Source of the DNA: Dendronephthya gigantea
Taxonomy: Eukaryota > Cnidaria > Anthozoa > Malacalcyonacea > Nephtheidae
Direction: 5' to 3'
DNA: 64,000 bases
Assembly (NCBI RefSeq): GCF_004324835.1
Contig: NW_021163070.1
Coordinates: 154,501 to 218,500 of the forward strand
In this document: positions 1 through 10,546 of the stretch, in pieces
Numbering within the stretch: position 1 is the stretch's first letter
Layout of the letters: each line of letters opens with the position of its first letter
The notes under the pieces: model-generated
Database searches by the model: none
Told to the model about the DNA's origin: nothing
What the model saw: only the letters and a program-made list of their open reading frames with translations
Program-made: the position numbers and the translations under genes

Positions 1-41
1 ATTCTAAAAAAAAATTATTAATGTGGAAAAGTTATTTTTAC

Positions 42-1178
42 CTTCATCTGATGATTGACCTGTTTCTTCAGACTCCAAGTGACGCTACAATAATTAGAAA
101 TAGTTTGGTGTTGAAATTAAATAACAAGACAGATAATACCTCACAGATGATGGTACATGACAAATTTAGATCTATTTCAATATATTGTTTTAATACCTCG
201 GGTATAAGCCAGACAGTCCTTTGCGTAAACAGCTTTCCCACTCTCTCACCATCTAGACTCTGACCTGGCATCAGGTTAGGAGCGACAAGTTCATTACCAA
301 CACCAATTACAATCTTAAAACTTTGATAAACTAATTTTAATATAAAATTTATACTTATGTATATTTAAATAATTATATTCAATTTTCTAGTTCTTTGAAA
401 TTGAGGGTTTTATTCACAATATTCATCACCGAGCCTGAGGTGAATAATTGTTTTACTGTAGTATAATTTTATAGGTGATTATTGGAGAAAAATTCATGGA
501 AGAACAATTCATGTTATTATACCTTATAGCTTGAAGTTTGTCTTGGAATGCTGCACGAAGATGCCGATACACATCATCCTCTGTCCAATTTCGGCAAAAA
601 TCAAACGAGTTTATGACTTGTCCTTTCCTCATGAGGTCAGCTTTTCTTTTCCCCTTTACAACTGACGAGGCAGTGGGGCTGCTCAACAAAACTACCTCCC
701 TTGTAAATGTCACATTCGCAGCTGGTTTCGACAGTGAACTGGAACTTCTGCGACCTCGGGAGTTATTATTGTTGCGAGATCTTGATCGCGATCGCGCGGT
801 GTAGCTCCCTAAACCAGGCAGAAAACTTGCAACTGTTCCACCACCTTGCTGTTGTTGGCCGGTTGACGCCCCACGTCTAAAAATTGCATTGAACTCCGCG
901 ACAGGACTAGCGTAGGATGTTTGGCTACGACTGCTTAGACTCGTACTTCGATTCTGATGAGATTGAGTATTACTTGTAGGGGAAATTGATACCGAGCTTG
1001 ACGAGGTGCTTGATGCTATCAGTCCTCCATTTGTCGTTGTTTGTCCTCGTGTAGTTGACGGCTGCTGGTTCGAGCTTTCGATCACATCGGTTATTAGCGA
1101 ACGAAACTGTGGATTGTTAACCACATTCTGGACAATCGAATCTACATCTCTACATTCATCTTTATGCAAATCAGCCAT
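42..1178 (-). CDS. 5' exons of a multi-exon gene, partial at left edge; product not recognised with certainty
   Basis: Three exons read on the minus strand with matching phases. Exon 1 (1178-523) starts at an ATG and encodes about 218 aa. It opens with an acidic/hydrophobic stretch (MADLHKDECRDVDS), continues as a long Ser/Thr/Gln/Arg-rich linker with an RS-like tract, and ends in a more ordered piece (FDFCRNWTEDDVYRHL). It closes in phase 2 at a GTATAA donor. Exon 2 (320-197) reads IVIGVGNELVAPNLMPGQSL then DGERVGKLF and ends at GTATTA. Exon 3 (84-42) is acidic (LESEETGQSSDE) and ends at GTAAAA. The layout of disordered N-terminus, a PNLxPGQxLDGxRV block and an acidic segment resembles the N-terminal part of multicopy cnidarian HECT/G2E3-like predicted proteins, from memory only. 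No transposon motif is visible, so this is the best host-gene candidate. The remainder lies off the window. Confidence 0.6.
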
Positions 1179-1860
1179 TGTATACGTAATACGCTGACAC
1201 TAAAGCTACGAAAGCATGCAAGAAAACGGCAAGTCGGCAACACGAGGCAACCCAACACGAGAAAACCACGGAGGCGGGAGACGAGGTTGCATCACGAGTG
1301 GGAAAACGGCGCGAATTTGCTTTTACAGGCCAATACTTCATATTGTAGCCTTGTATCTACCATTGAAAATAAATTTATGTCCCCCCCCGGTACCCAGCAA
1401 TGTTATTTGGCTGGCACCTAATACACGGGATAAGATGAAGTATTTCGATGTTCTTGTGATATATATCACGATGTTTCGACTTCTATGATATATCACGAGT
1501 TTATTCGTAATATATATCACGAGTGGCGTAACATATATTACACGGTGTGATATATATCAGTAATTACGATATATATGACAGATAGTGATACATGTTGCAG
1601 GTTTTAATTTGTAACATATATCACGCATCTTTAATACATATATACAAAGGAGTAACCTGTATATTTCAAATAATATATAACACACTACTATAACATATTT
1701 TGTCACATTTGGCGCCTCATACGGTAGCACTTTTGAGAGCTGCCCAGTTTCCAATTCCCAGAATCTAAAAAAAATCAAGTGTAAAGTATAATTTTCAACC
1801 TTTTTTTCTAGGATACAAAATGGATTAACAGAAATGGCTCAACTATTACACTTTTCATAC
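1179..1860. other. Non-coding stretch upstream of the first gene
   Basis: It holds the putative promoter side of the minus-strand gene and, at 1456-1580, a cluster of GTGATATATATCAC-like palindromes listed separately. Short ORFs here show no recognisable motif and look like chance. Confidence 0.5.
1456..1580. repeat. Cluster of degenerate palindromes around GTGATATATATCAC
   Basis: A perfect 14-bp palindrome at 1456-1469 is followed by related copies near 1485-1498, 1507-1522 and 1547-1561, plus weaker ones (GATATATATGAC near 1569). Spacing is irregular at about 20-40 bp, so this is not a simple tandem repeat. No coding use is seen. Confidence 0.6.
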
Positions 1861-1957
1861 CTGTCTTCTCTCCTCGGCTCGCCAATACGTGAATTTGGCC
1901 TTTTCATGCTGCTCTGCCATTGCCATTAGATCCTCCAATTTCAAGCCGTACAGGGAA
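1861..1957 (-). CDS. Candidate internal exon, unknown gene
   Basis: Between a plausible acceptor (AATTTTGCAG) and a donor (GTATGA) the minus strand is open and reads LYGLKLEDLMAMAEQHEKAK, then an Arg/Glu-rich helical tail ending AEERRQ. Composition and splice sites favour a real exon of a coiled-coil or helical protein, but no second exon was found nearby and no family was recognised. It may be part of another old transposon. Confidence 0.3.
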
Positions 1958-2708
1958 CTGCAAAATTCAAGCGAAGTTGTTCCTAGATGATTAACAAAGA
2001 CAGTTCATCATGTAAATACTTGCATTACTCTATTCAAAGTTTTTGGAGTTAAGGACTTGCTTTCATTTGCTTTGGAGAATCGACCAAGTATGCTTTCGCA
2101 AGTATCTTGTTTACCTTTTCTAGTATTTCCTGTAAAGTATGTTTCTTCACAAGGCAAATGTGTGAGAGTTTCGAGGTAAAAAAGTGAAAGCTAATTTAAA
2201 TTTTTAAAAGCAATGCCAATGAGTTTAATGAATACCGCATTTTGATATGTGAAACTTTTTGCCCGATAGTTTCTTCACAATTTGTTTAATAGAAGCTTCC
2301 ATATCCCATATATATATATATAATTGCGTTTTACACAGTATAATTACCTTCAAATAATCCGAGCGTACATTCGTTCAAAAACGTGATATTTGTTTGCTTA
2401 AATACAAACGGTCAACATAATATATAGTTCAGTAAAAAATCTATTACCATGCAGGACAATACCAATAGCATTGCTATTACAATAGCAATCCTTACTTTGT
2501 CCGCCTTCATTTGGCCATTCCTGACAGGGCGAAATCTCTGATGAGGTATGCAGAAGACACTGATTCGTATATTTATGAGATGCCCCAGTTTAGACTTAAT
2601 CGAATTTGACCATGCTTATGGACTGTGATTCAATAATTATCAGCAAATTAGCAAATATTATTGCACCAGTAATGGTAAATCGAAACTTGCTTTCGACAAA
2701 TAGATAGG
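1958..2708. other. AT-rich intergenic stretch
   Basis: No ORF, RNA gene or clear repeat seen. There is a short TA dinucleotide run near 2308-2322. Confidence 0.4.
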
Positions 2709-3400
2709 GACTAAAATGGATGGGCAACGAACACTTCCAAAGCTCCTCAATTTCCCTAGAAGGAAGGACATATTACTTGAACGATATTGTAGAATTCGTG
2801 TCCGAACGGAAAATTTGTCAGGGAAAACTAATTAAGTTTTATGCTAAGGTACAGTAGAATGGCAATTTCATCAACGCTCTTGTTATTTTAATTCCATAAC
2901 AATATTTCTAACTAATAATATATATGCATTTTGTCCATTCCGAATTTACTGTTGTCGGAATTGTTTTTCTCAGGGTAATTCATAATAAAACTGAAACTAT
3001 AAGCAAGATCAATATTTGCACAAAGAAGAAAGTGGTTATTACTGTATTTGCCCAGATGTAATAATTGACAGGTCAGCAACGGCTATACAACAAGATGAAA
3101 ATCAAACCTCTTCAAATTAAATACAAATATGTCAACAACCAACCTATTGAGGTGTCTGAACAGGTAACAGATAAACCGTAATAAAAATTTTGTCTTTCGA
3201 TTACCTAAAAAAATTCTACAAAATATATTTACATCGTCATCAAACACACGAAAATTGCACATTACGAACTGTTATCTTTTTTTATCGGAAGCAACACAAT
3301 TCCTTGCACCCCATAGAGACAAGGTTCTTACAAATGGCCAAAAACCAACAGCTATGGTCCCCTTGCTTGTATTCAGTGATGAAACCAGTGGGAATACCCC

Positions 3401-3776
3401 TGTTGCGTCCCAGGGAGGGAACAAAGTGTCAACCAAGGAAAACACGAGATAAAAAATAAGCTTTAATTCGTAAAAACCAAGGTGAAAACTATACAAAGAA
3501 TGGAAACGAATATCGTAAAGAAATTACAAATATTAAACAGTAAGATTAACGATTTACGAACAAATACGACAACATACATACATCTATAGCTTTACTCCAC
3601 TCCGATGAATAAGCTTTATGAAACGTAGACTTTATAATCTCTAGACTTCAATAAGTTTTAAGTTTACTCCAGCTCCTGCAATTTCAAAATGGTCGCCAAA
3701 ACAAAATGTGACCTCTTATATCCTAAGGAGGCCTGGGACGAGTTCGACATAACGTTCTTACATCAAGTACATAACA
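3401..3776 (-). repeat. 3' LTR of the BEL/Pao element
   Basis: Direct copy of 9677-10052 with about 8 differences. It begins TGTTGCGTCCC and ends AAGTACATAACA on the plus strand. Confidence 0.95.
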
Positions 3777-3838
3777 CTCCTCGCCCAAGGACGGTGAAAC
3801 GTCCTTGCTACAATTGTTTAGCATAGAATACTCGACTA

Positions 3839-6800
3839 TTAGGTATGCATTAAAGTAACAAGTTCACTAATTGGTCTGTAGTAGACTTTTTTCTCTCCGT
3901 CCTTTGAAATAACGATTTTTGCCTTTCTGACTTTTCCGTCTTCACTCGGTATCGCTTCGACGACTCTGCCAAGAGGCCATTGGTTACGTGGGCTTTGATC
4001 CTTCATGATGATGATATCTCCTTCTCTTATATTTGGCTGTTTTTTGTTCCATTTTGTTCTTCTCTGCTGTTCTTGAAGGTATTCTCGTTTCCAACGTATC
4101 CAAAACTGATCGGCTAAGTATTGTGATCTTCGCCAATGACGACGTGAATAGACATCCTCTGGTGTGAACACGCCCGGTGGAGGTAGAAGGGGTCGGGTCT
4201 TCATAGTCAAAAGTGTACTAGGTGAAAGTGGTTGGGGTTGATCGATATCGGAAGGTACGACGGCGATGGGGCGTGAGTGAATTATGCCAGTAGCTTCGGC
4301 CATAAGGGTAACCAGTAGCTTGTGTGTTAGTTGTGGACTTCCAAGTTCCAGGAACATTGCGTCCAGCACACGCCTAACCGTGCCGATTTGTCTCTCCCAA
4401 ACCCCACCGAAGTGCGAGGCATGGGGAGGGTTAAATTTCCATTTGCAGTTTTGTTCTGAGACGTATTTCTTAATGTCCTTCTGGTTCATGGCGTTTAAGG
4501 TTTGATCTAATTCAGACTTTCCCCCAATGAAGTTGGTACCTCGGTCGCATCGCAGAAGAGATGGTGGGCCACGTAAAGCGAAGAATCGCCTAAGGGCACA
4601 GATAAACGAGCTCGTCTCCATCGATTCGAACACCTCAATATGGACAGCTCGGTAGTTGAGACACGTGAATATTAGTCCCCAACGTTTTGCGTTAGCTGCT
4701 CCTGCTCTTAGTTTCCGGGTCTGTATAGTCCAGGGCCCAAAAACGTCAAAACCTACGTTAGTAAACGGCGGCGGTGTTTCCAATCTATCGCGTGGTAGAT
4801 TGGCTATGATTTGTGTTAATAGCTTCCCACCCAGTCGTCGACATATGACACAGCGCTTGATTCTCCTTGAAATCGTCCGGTTCGCTCCAATTATCCATAT
4901 TCCCGCTTGAAGGATTCTTCCATGAGTAATCTGCCTGCCTTGATGATGGACGGTTTCGTGATAGTGGTTGATTATTAAATTTCCCAAGTGAGAATCTCTA
5001 GGGATGATAGCTGGATGTTTTTCCTCAAATAGTAATTCAGCATGACGTAGGCGACCATTAACTCGAAGTACCCCGTTGCCGTTGATGAAAGGATCGAGAT
5101 TGTATAGGCTTGATTTCTTCAACGACTTCGATTGCTGTATACTTCTGATCTCGGGAGTGAAGGCGTCCATTTGCGCAGTTTTAATAATCAGATTTTCAGC
5201 CTGTTTCAATTCCATTGCAGATGGGTTTGTCAAGGGATATGTTGGGGTTGGAGGATTCGGTGGATTGCTGCGGGTATGTCTGGTGTTGCCTGTTGGCAAA
5301 TTTCCTCCTCGCCGTCGGGCTTTGAATTGCTTTACTTTAATCATCAGGTTAACTAGAGCTCTGCAGAGTGTAGACCACTTTGAAAAACGATTAAATCTTT
5401 TCGATCCCAGGCATTCTACAAGTTGAACCTCGGATGAATAGGTTAACACGTCGGGGCGATCCTCGGGATCGTCATTTGTAATACCAAGTTCAGGGTCTAG
5501 CATGGAAGAGGAATTACCGTTATGCAGAAATTCTGGACCGTTAAACCATGACGATTTTTTGAGCTGTTTCGCTGGTTTACCTCGAGTCGCTATGTCGGCA
5601 GGATTATTGGTTGTTTCCACGTATCTCCACTGCGAGGGATCTGAAATATTGCGAATTATCTGAACCCTGTTCGCTACGTAGACGTAGAAGCGTCGGCTTT
5701 CATTCTGAATATAGCCTAATACAACTTTGGAATCGGTGTGGAACACAATTTCGTCGATATTTTCTCGCAGTTCGCGAGTTATCCACTTTACAGCTCGGAC
5801 TGATAACACTGCGGCGCAAAGTTCGAACCTTGGGGTAGTCGTTGCTTGCTTTGGGGATAATCGAGCTTGTGCGAACAGAAGTGAGACATTTACTACTCCC
5901 TCATTGTTTTCTGGCTTAAGGTAGATTGCGGTACCGATTGCTTTATGGCTGGCGTCCGAGAATGCGTGGATTTCTGATCTTTTCGTTATGCCAAAGGTTT
6001 CGGGACGATAAGATCTTGGAATTCGGATGTCTTCTAAGTCGCGTAACGAATCTCTCCAGCAACTCCATCGATTTTGCAATGGTTGCGGAAGAGGGTCGTC
6101 CCATCCGAGAGGTGCTTCGTTACCCCGTTTTTCATTCCCAATTTTGACAAGATCCCGTAGTAATAATCGTCCTTGCAGGGTTACCGGAATCGCGAATCCC
6201 AATGGGTCGTATATTGAGTTAACGACAGATAACACGCCTCTACGCATACACGGTTTCTCTGGCAACGTGATTTGGAACGCGAAGGCATCCTTCTCCAAAT
6301 CCCACATTACTCCTAACGACCGTTGTGAGGGAAGTGGGCCTTGTTCGATATGTAGATCTTTGAGGCCTTCGACTCGGTCTTGGTCTGGAAATGATTTCAT
6401 GACTTCAATGGAGTTAGAAGCAATCTTATGAAGTCTCAAGTTTGCAGTTTCGAGCATTGCTTGCGTTTTCTTGATGAGAGATACGGTTTCTTCCGCTGTA
6501 TCGCGTGATGTCAAACTGTCGTCTACGTAGAAATCTTCGACAACAAAGTTTTTAGCGTCTTGACCAAATTCTTTCTCTCCACTCTCTGCCGTTTTTCTGA
6601 GGCCGAACGTTGCCACAGCGGGACTTGATGTGTTGCCAAACAAGTGGACTACCATTTGGTAAGCGATGACTTCCTTTTCTCTACTGTTATCAGCGAACCA
6701 CAAGAACCGTAGTAGATCTCTATGTGGTGGATGGACGTGGAAGTTGTGAAACATTTGTTCTATATCACACATCACACCAACGGCATTTCTTCTGAATCTG

Positions 6801-7507
6801 ATGAGTATTCCCAGAAGACTGTTGTGCATATCTGGACCTGACAAAAGTTCCTTATTGAGAGATGTTCCTTTGAACTCTGCTGAGGAGTCGAATACCACTC
6901 GGATCTTATTTGGCTTGCGTGGATGGTATACGTCAAAATGTGGTAGGTACCAGATCTTTCCACTTTCGTTTGGTGGCCACGCTTTGATTGGTATTGGTAC
7001 AGCGTGACCGCGTTTGAACAATTTTGCCATGAAATCGAAGTAGTCATGCTCCATTTTCGGATTTCTCTTGAATGAACGTAGCAGACTTTTGAGACGAGTT
7101 GAAGCTTGACTCCTATTATCAGAGACGTGTATGTCGCTGGATCGAAGGGGCAGTGGCATTTCCCAATGCCCTGTTTGGTTTTTGTGGATTTGGGATTCCA
7201 TTATTTGGATGAAGCGTTGGTCTTCTATTGACATGGTGGTTTCGTTGTCACGATCCATTGTTTGGTACACGTCAGGGAATTTCTCTTGTATAACATAGTT
7301 ATTTGGGCAGGGTGACAGCTTATGATATGAAATTTCTCTTGGGGTACTCTTCTCTAGTTTAGGTTTACAATCACATTTTAGAATACTCACTTCCTCTTTT
7401 TCGAAATGTGTCTGTGTTGGTGGATGGAAACAGATTGTACGGTGGGTGCTAACGTGGATGGGTTGACAGCAAGTACTTCTCTTTTGGTCCTGACATGCCG
7501 AGACCAT
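3839..7507 (-). CDS. BEL/Pao pol ORF: reverse transcriptase, RNase H, integrase (1222 aa)
   Basis: Order along the protein: protease-to-RT linker; RT palm with GKIWYLPHFDVYHPRKPNK and the catalytic block VEDFYVDDSLTS; RNase H with HAFSDASHKAIGTAIYL and HTDSKVVLGYI; an integrase zinc-binding segment (HYHETVHHQGRQ, then CVICRR); the integrase core with VGFDVFGPW, RCDRGTNF and the E in FGGVWERQIGTVRR; and a C-terminal DUF5641-like segment (GDIIIMKDQSPRNQWPLGRV) typical of BEL/Pao. These enzymes copy and insert the element. Length and domain order are normal for the family. Confidence 0.92.
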   Translation of the reverse strand: MVSACQDQKRSTCCQPIHVSTHRTICFHPPTQTHFEKEEVSILKCDCKPKLEKSTPREISYHKLSPCPNNYVIQEKFPDVYQTMDRDNETTMSIEDQRFIQIMESQIHKNQTGHWEMPLPLRSSDIHVSDNRSQASTRLKSLLRSFKRNPKMEHDYFDFMAKLFKRGHAVPIPIKAWPPNESGKIWYLPHFDVYHPRKPNKIRVVFDSSAEFKGTSLNKELLSGPDMHNSLLGILIRFRRNAVGVMCDIEQMFHNFHVHPPHRDLLRFLWFADNSREKEVIAYQMVVHLFGNTSSPAVATFGLRKTAESGEKEFGQDAKNFVVEDFYVDDSLTSRDTAEETVSLIKKTQAMLETANLRLHKIASNSIEVMKSFPDQDRVEGLKDLHIEQGPLPSQRSLGVMWDLEKDAFAFQITLPEKPCMRRGVLSVVNSIYDPLGFAIPVTLQGRLLLRDLVKIGNEKRGNEAPLGWDDPLPQPLQNRWSCWRDSLRDLEDIRIPRSYRPETFGITKRSEIHAFSDASHKAIGTAIYLKPENNEGVVNVSLLFAQARLSPKQATTTPRFELCAAVLSVRAVKWITRELRENIDEIVFHTDSKVVLGYIQNESRRFYVYVANRVQIIRNISDPSQWRYVETTNNPADIATRGKPAKQLKKSSWFNGPEFLHNGNSSSMLDPELGITNDDPEDRPDVLTYSSEVQLVECLGSKRFNRFSKWSTLCRALVNLMIKVKQFKARRRGGNLPTGNTRHTRSNPPNPPTPTYPLTNPSAMELKQAENLIIKTAQMDAFTPEIRSIQQSKSLKKSSLYNLDPFINGNGVLRVNGRLRHAELLFEEKHPAIIPRDSHLGNLIINHYHETVHHQGRQITHGRILQAGIWIIGANRTISRRIKRCVICRRLGGKLLTQIIANLPRDRLETPPPFTNVGFDVFGPWTIQTRKLRAGAANAKRWGLIFTCLNYRAVHIEVFESMETSSFICALRRFFALRGPPSLLRCDRGTNFIGGKSELDQTLNAMNQKDIKKYVSEQNCKWKFNPPHASHFGGVWERQIGTVRRVLDAMFLELGSPQLTHKLLVTLMAEATGIIHSRPIAVVPSDIDQPQPLSPSTLLTMKTRPLLPPPGVFTPEDVYSRRHWRRSQYLADQFWIRWKREYLQEQQRRTKWNKKQPNIREGDIIIMKDQSPRNQWPLGRVVEAIPSEDGKVRKAKIVISKDGEKKVYYRPISELVTLMHT

Positions 7508-9452
7508 CAGCCAACTCCGGACTAGTCATAGACGCGTTACTTTGCTCATCTACGATGGCATAGACTCGGAATTTCTTTTGCGCTCTGTCTGGGTGAAACA
7601 CATCTAGAAGGGTGATCTTGCTGCAAGAAACGTTTCTGTCGGCGTTATAACCAATATTCATTCGCGCGGATTTTATTTCTTCATTGTCAGCTCCTTTGTT
7701 GCACTTCTCCTTATGAAGAAGTGTTGGGTGGCGTTCGCTACTACACTTCCCGCATTTCACCTTCGATTTGCATTGATGGGCCATATGCCCAGGGAGTAAG
7801 CACCGGAAACATAACTTCCCTTCCTTGATCCATTGCGTTTTCTCCTCGAGGGTTTTTTGAGCAAAGGCTTTACACTCAGACAACGTATGTCCGATGCATT
7901 TGTGGAACGGACAGTGCTTTTCTTTATCTTCCTTGTCTTCTGTTTTAGTTTCTCCCGCTAAGACCATATGCAAAGGGTTCTCCGGTGGGATAAATGGTGA
8001 TGAAGGGGGTTTTCTCCGATCTAGCTTTCCTCGTTTCTCAAAGGCTGTGACGTTTGGGTGATTTTTGAGTAAGGCTTGCTTCTCGATCATGGAGGCGAAG
8101 ACTGTAAAATCAGGATAAGCGTCTTCGTTTTTCAGAGTGTATTCGATGACTTGCTTGTCCCACCTTTTACGAAGAGATTCTGGTAAGTTGTAAAGAATAG
8201 GTCGAATGGTGTTTGGATAGTTGAGGCATACTAAGCCTGGGAGTTGACTGACTTGCGAAACAACGTCCAAGCACAAGTGAGAGAAAGCTTGGAGTTTCTT
8301 CTTATCGTTCTCTCCAAATTTAGCTGATTCTCGAAGTCTTGTAAGGAATGCGCTCGTGATTACTGCGACGTTACCAAAACACCTTTCCAATTCAGTCCAC
8401 AGTTCCTTTAACAATGTCTCGGGGTCTTTATGACGCCTTTTCCGATAACTATTCACCAACTTTCGTGGCTCACCGGTCGTATACATACATAGGTAGTTCA
8501 TTTTGTTCTCTAGAGTTATGTCGCAACCTTCTATCATTCCTTTAAAGGCACTTTTCCAAGGATGGAACATCGTAGCATCACCGGAAAATACATCTGGGTG
8601 GCATTTTGATAAGCTCAACTTCGCCAAACTTGCGGTCAACTTCTCATTCGTCCTAGTTATTGCTCCCATGCATTGTTGCACTGCACCACTAGGTTCCTCT
8701 GTTTCGTAAATTTGGTGTTGTTCTGATCGGTATGAGGTCGGATGAGGTAAGTTCTGGTTGAAGTCGTCGTTAGCTTCACGTTTAATCTTTCTCACGACGT
8801 CGTCTTCAAAGTGAGGTTGGCTCTCTACCCATGCTTTGGTGCGTTGCGACGGCGCTAAGCTAATTTTCTGGCTTGATTTTCCAGAATAAGATTCGTTTTC
8901 TTCCTGAATGATGGATCTTTCAATAGCTTCAAGCTTTGCTTGAGCTACTGCTTCCAATTTCCGAGCTGCGAGGACCGCCATATCGTGTTCGTGTCGGGCT
9001 TGTGCTGCTAATCTCTCAAGCTCGTCTTGAGCTTCTCTCTGCTTTCGATCTTTCTCCTTCTTAGCAATTAACATGTCATACTCCGCTTGTTCTTTCGCGG
9101 CAGCTGCTTCCGCCAACGCCCTTCGTCTTTCTGAATGAAACGATGAACGCGAAGATCCAGTTTTGTCCGAAGTTCTCGATCGTCTGGACTTTACGGAGGG
9201 CGGGTTCTCGATTCCAAATTCGCTACTTTCCAGTTTCTTCGCTGCCTCTTGGGAGACGGAGTCTACTGCTTGTAGGAAACTTTCAAAAGTTTTTCTAATT
9301 GTTGGTTCCACTTCGGTTGCTTCGCCCGACTTGTCCTGTGCGAAAAGTCCTTCGAGACCTTTGACAGAAGTTTCGAATGTTCGTTTCTCTTTTTCGAGCA
9401 AGTCTAGGGCTTCTTTTATCGCTGAGTTCTCTTCTATTGCCTTGTATACCAA
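7449..9452 (-). CDS. BEL/Pao gag and protease-start ORF (667 aa)
   Basis: The N-terminal third is a charged coiled coil rich in Glu, Lys and Ala (AEAAAAKEQAEYDMLIAKKE). The middle is the gag body, with the cnidarian BEL pattern of a capsid-like region around FSGDATMFHPWKSAFKGMIE. Near residues 505-585 come three Cys/His zinc-binding segments (CPFHKCIGHTLSEC, CFRCLLPGHMAHQC, CGKCSSERH). The C-terminus runs into a protease-like start (YAIVDEQSN). Gag packages the RNA and the zinc fingers bind nucleic acid. Coding potential also extends in frame above the first Met. Part of the element at 3401-10052. Confidence 0.85.
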   Translation of the reverse strand: MVYKAIEENSAIKEALDLLEKEKRTFETSVKGLEGLFAQDKSGEATEVEPTIRKTFESFLQAVDSVSQEAAKKLESSEFGIENPPSVKSRRSRTSDKTGSSRSSFHSERRRALAEAAAAKEQAEYDMLIAKKEKDRKQREAQDELERLAAQARHEHDMAVLAARKLEAVAQAKLEAIERSIIQEENESYSGKSSQKISLAPSQRTKAWVESQPHFEDDVVRKIKREANDDFNQNLPHPTSYRSEQHQIYETEEPSGAVQQCMGAITRTNEKLTASLAKLSLSKCHPDVFSGDATMFHPWKSAFKGMIEGCDITLENKMNYLCMYTTGEPRKLVNSYRKRRHKDPETLLKELWTELERCFGNVAVITSAFLTRLRESAKFGENDKKKLQAFSHLCLDVVSQVSQLPGLVCLNYPNTIRPILYNLPESLRKRWDKQVIEYTLKNEDAYPDFTVFASMIEKQALLKNHPNVTAFEKRGKLDRRKPPSSPFIPPENPLHMVLAGETKTEDKEDKEKHCPFHKCIGHTLSECKAFAQKTLEEKTQWIKEGKLCFRCLLPGHMAHQCKSKVKCGKCSSERHPTLLHKEKCNKGADNEEIKSARMNIGYNADRNVSCSKITLLDVFHPDRAQKKFRVYAIVDEQSNASMTSPELADGLGMSGPKEKYLLSTHPR

Positions 9453-9676
9453 GTCAATCGCTCTTTGTAGTGCTCTTGTTTGTTTATTGAATGCGTTTGT
9501 CTGACTTATAAGCGCGTTCTGGAAGCCTTTAAGTGTAAAAGTTCTTGTACGCTTCTCTCCATGTTCAGATACAACTGGGCTAGGTAGACTGTTGCCAGCG
9601 TCTTGCGCTATTTTGAGAGTCCACGTCTTTGTAAAGTTCGACCAGTTAATCTCTCTGAAAGAGCCAGATTTTTCAC

Positions 9677-10052
9677 TGTTGCGTCCCAGGGAGGGAACAA
9701 AGTGTCAACCAAGGAAAACACAAGATAAAAAATAAGCTTTTATTCGTAAAAACCAAGGTGAAAACTATACAAAGAACGGAAACGAATATCGTAAAGAAAT
9801 TACAAATATTAAACAGTAAGATTAACGATTTACGAACAAATACGACAACATACATACATCTATAGCTTTACTCTACTCCGATGAATAAGTTTTAGGAAAC
9901 GTAGACTTTATAATCTCTAGACTTCAATAAGTTTTAAGTTTACTCCAGCTCCTGCAATTTCAAAATGTTCGCCAAAACAAAATGTGACCTCTTATATCCT
10001 AAGGAGGCCTGGGACGAGTTCAACATAACGTTCTTACATCAAGTACATAACA
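9677..10052 (-). repeat. 5' LTR of the BEL/Pao element
   Basis: Partner of the 3401-3776 LTR. It is followed on its outer side by the target duplication ACCCC. Confidence 0.95.
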
Positions 10053-10546
10053 ACCCCCAAAAAGTGGAACCGCAAAATTCTGGACCCTATAAATTGTAAA
10101 TCTGGTAGCTAAATATTAACTAGCTAGTGTGAGCAATTAGACTACATTTAAGATTGGGCAAGTACTAATTAACAGCTAAAAGAAAAATAGAGAACATACA
10201 TTTTCTTGCAACATCAAATATTGTGCCATCCGTACCCATTGGTAAATCTATAGCCAGAGACTTGGAAGGTTAGTGATACACAATCGCAGCATGTTGCTTA
10301 AGGTGGTAAAATTAATTGTCATTTATATTTTACAAAAAATATACATTTATAAACAAAGTTTAGTTACTATATGATAATTGCTCTCATTTCAGAAATCGAG
10401 GATGGCAAAATGATGTATGATGCACATTTAAATAGCGAGGCACTTGTAAAGGCCCCGGTAATGTGTCTTGGCAGAGAATCCATGTGCATCTGAATTTGAA
10501 CATCATTTGGGTAGCTGCGCAAACAAGTTCTGTAGAAAATGCAATG

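Larger units (their letters stand above)
3401..10052 (-). mobile_element. BEL/Pao LTR retrotransposon, young, looks whole or nearly so
   Basis: Two 376-bp LTRs (3401-3776 and 9677-10052), both TG...CA, differ at about 8 positions (roughly 98% identity). They are flanked by the 5-bp target duplication ACCCC (3396-3400 and 10053-10057). The element reads on the minus strand, so 9677-10052 is the 5' LTR. Two long open frames cover gag/protease and RT-RNaseH-integrase. High LTR identity means a recent insertion. It sits in a coding exon of an older DNA-transposon remnant. It shows at most one or two breaks and is treated here as a recent fossil. Confidence 0.93.
2709..10546 (+). pseudogene. CACTA/Plavaka-like DNA transposase remnant, split by a BEL/Pao insertion
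   Basis: Scattered plus-strand exon-like pieces: about 2709-2848 (SISLEGRTYYLNDIVEF, ending at GTACAG), about 2980-3163 (ending QPIEVSEQ at GTAACA), 3253-3400 (TNGQKPTAMVPLLVFSDETS then GNTP), resuming after the BEL element at 10058-10130 (KKWNRKILDP), and 10392-10546 (YDAHLNSEALVKAPV, then ASEFEHHLGSCANKFCRKCN before TAAGTT). The block VPLLVFSDETSGNxxKKWN and the later HLGxCANKFCxxC block are typical of the Plavaka/CACTA-like transposases common in invertebrates. The reading frame crosses the BEL target site cleanly (GNTP/KKWN), so BEL inserted into a coding exon. Internal stops and one frame change in the last piece mark it as decayed. The rest of the transposase was not found. Family assignment rests on motif memory. 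Confidence 0.5.

Noticed and set aside
1557-1778. 73-aa minus-strand ORF next to the palindrome cluster
   Set aside because: Hydrophobic low-information sequence in AT-rich DNA with no motif or splice sites.
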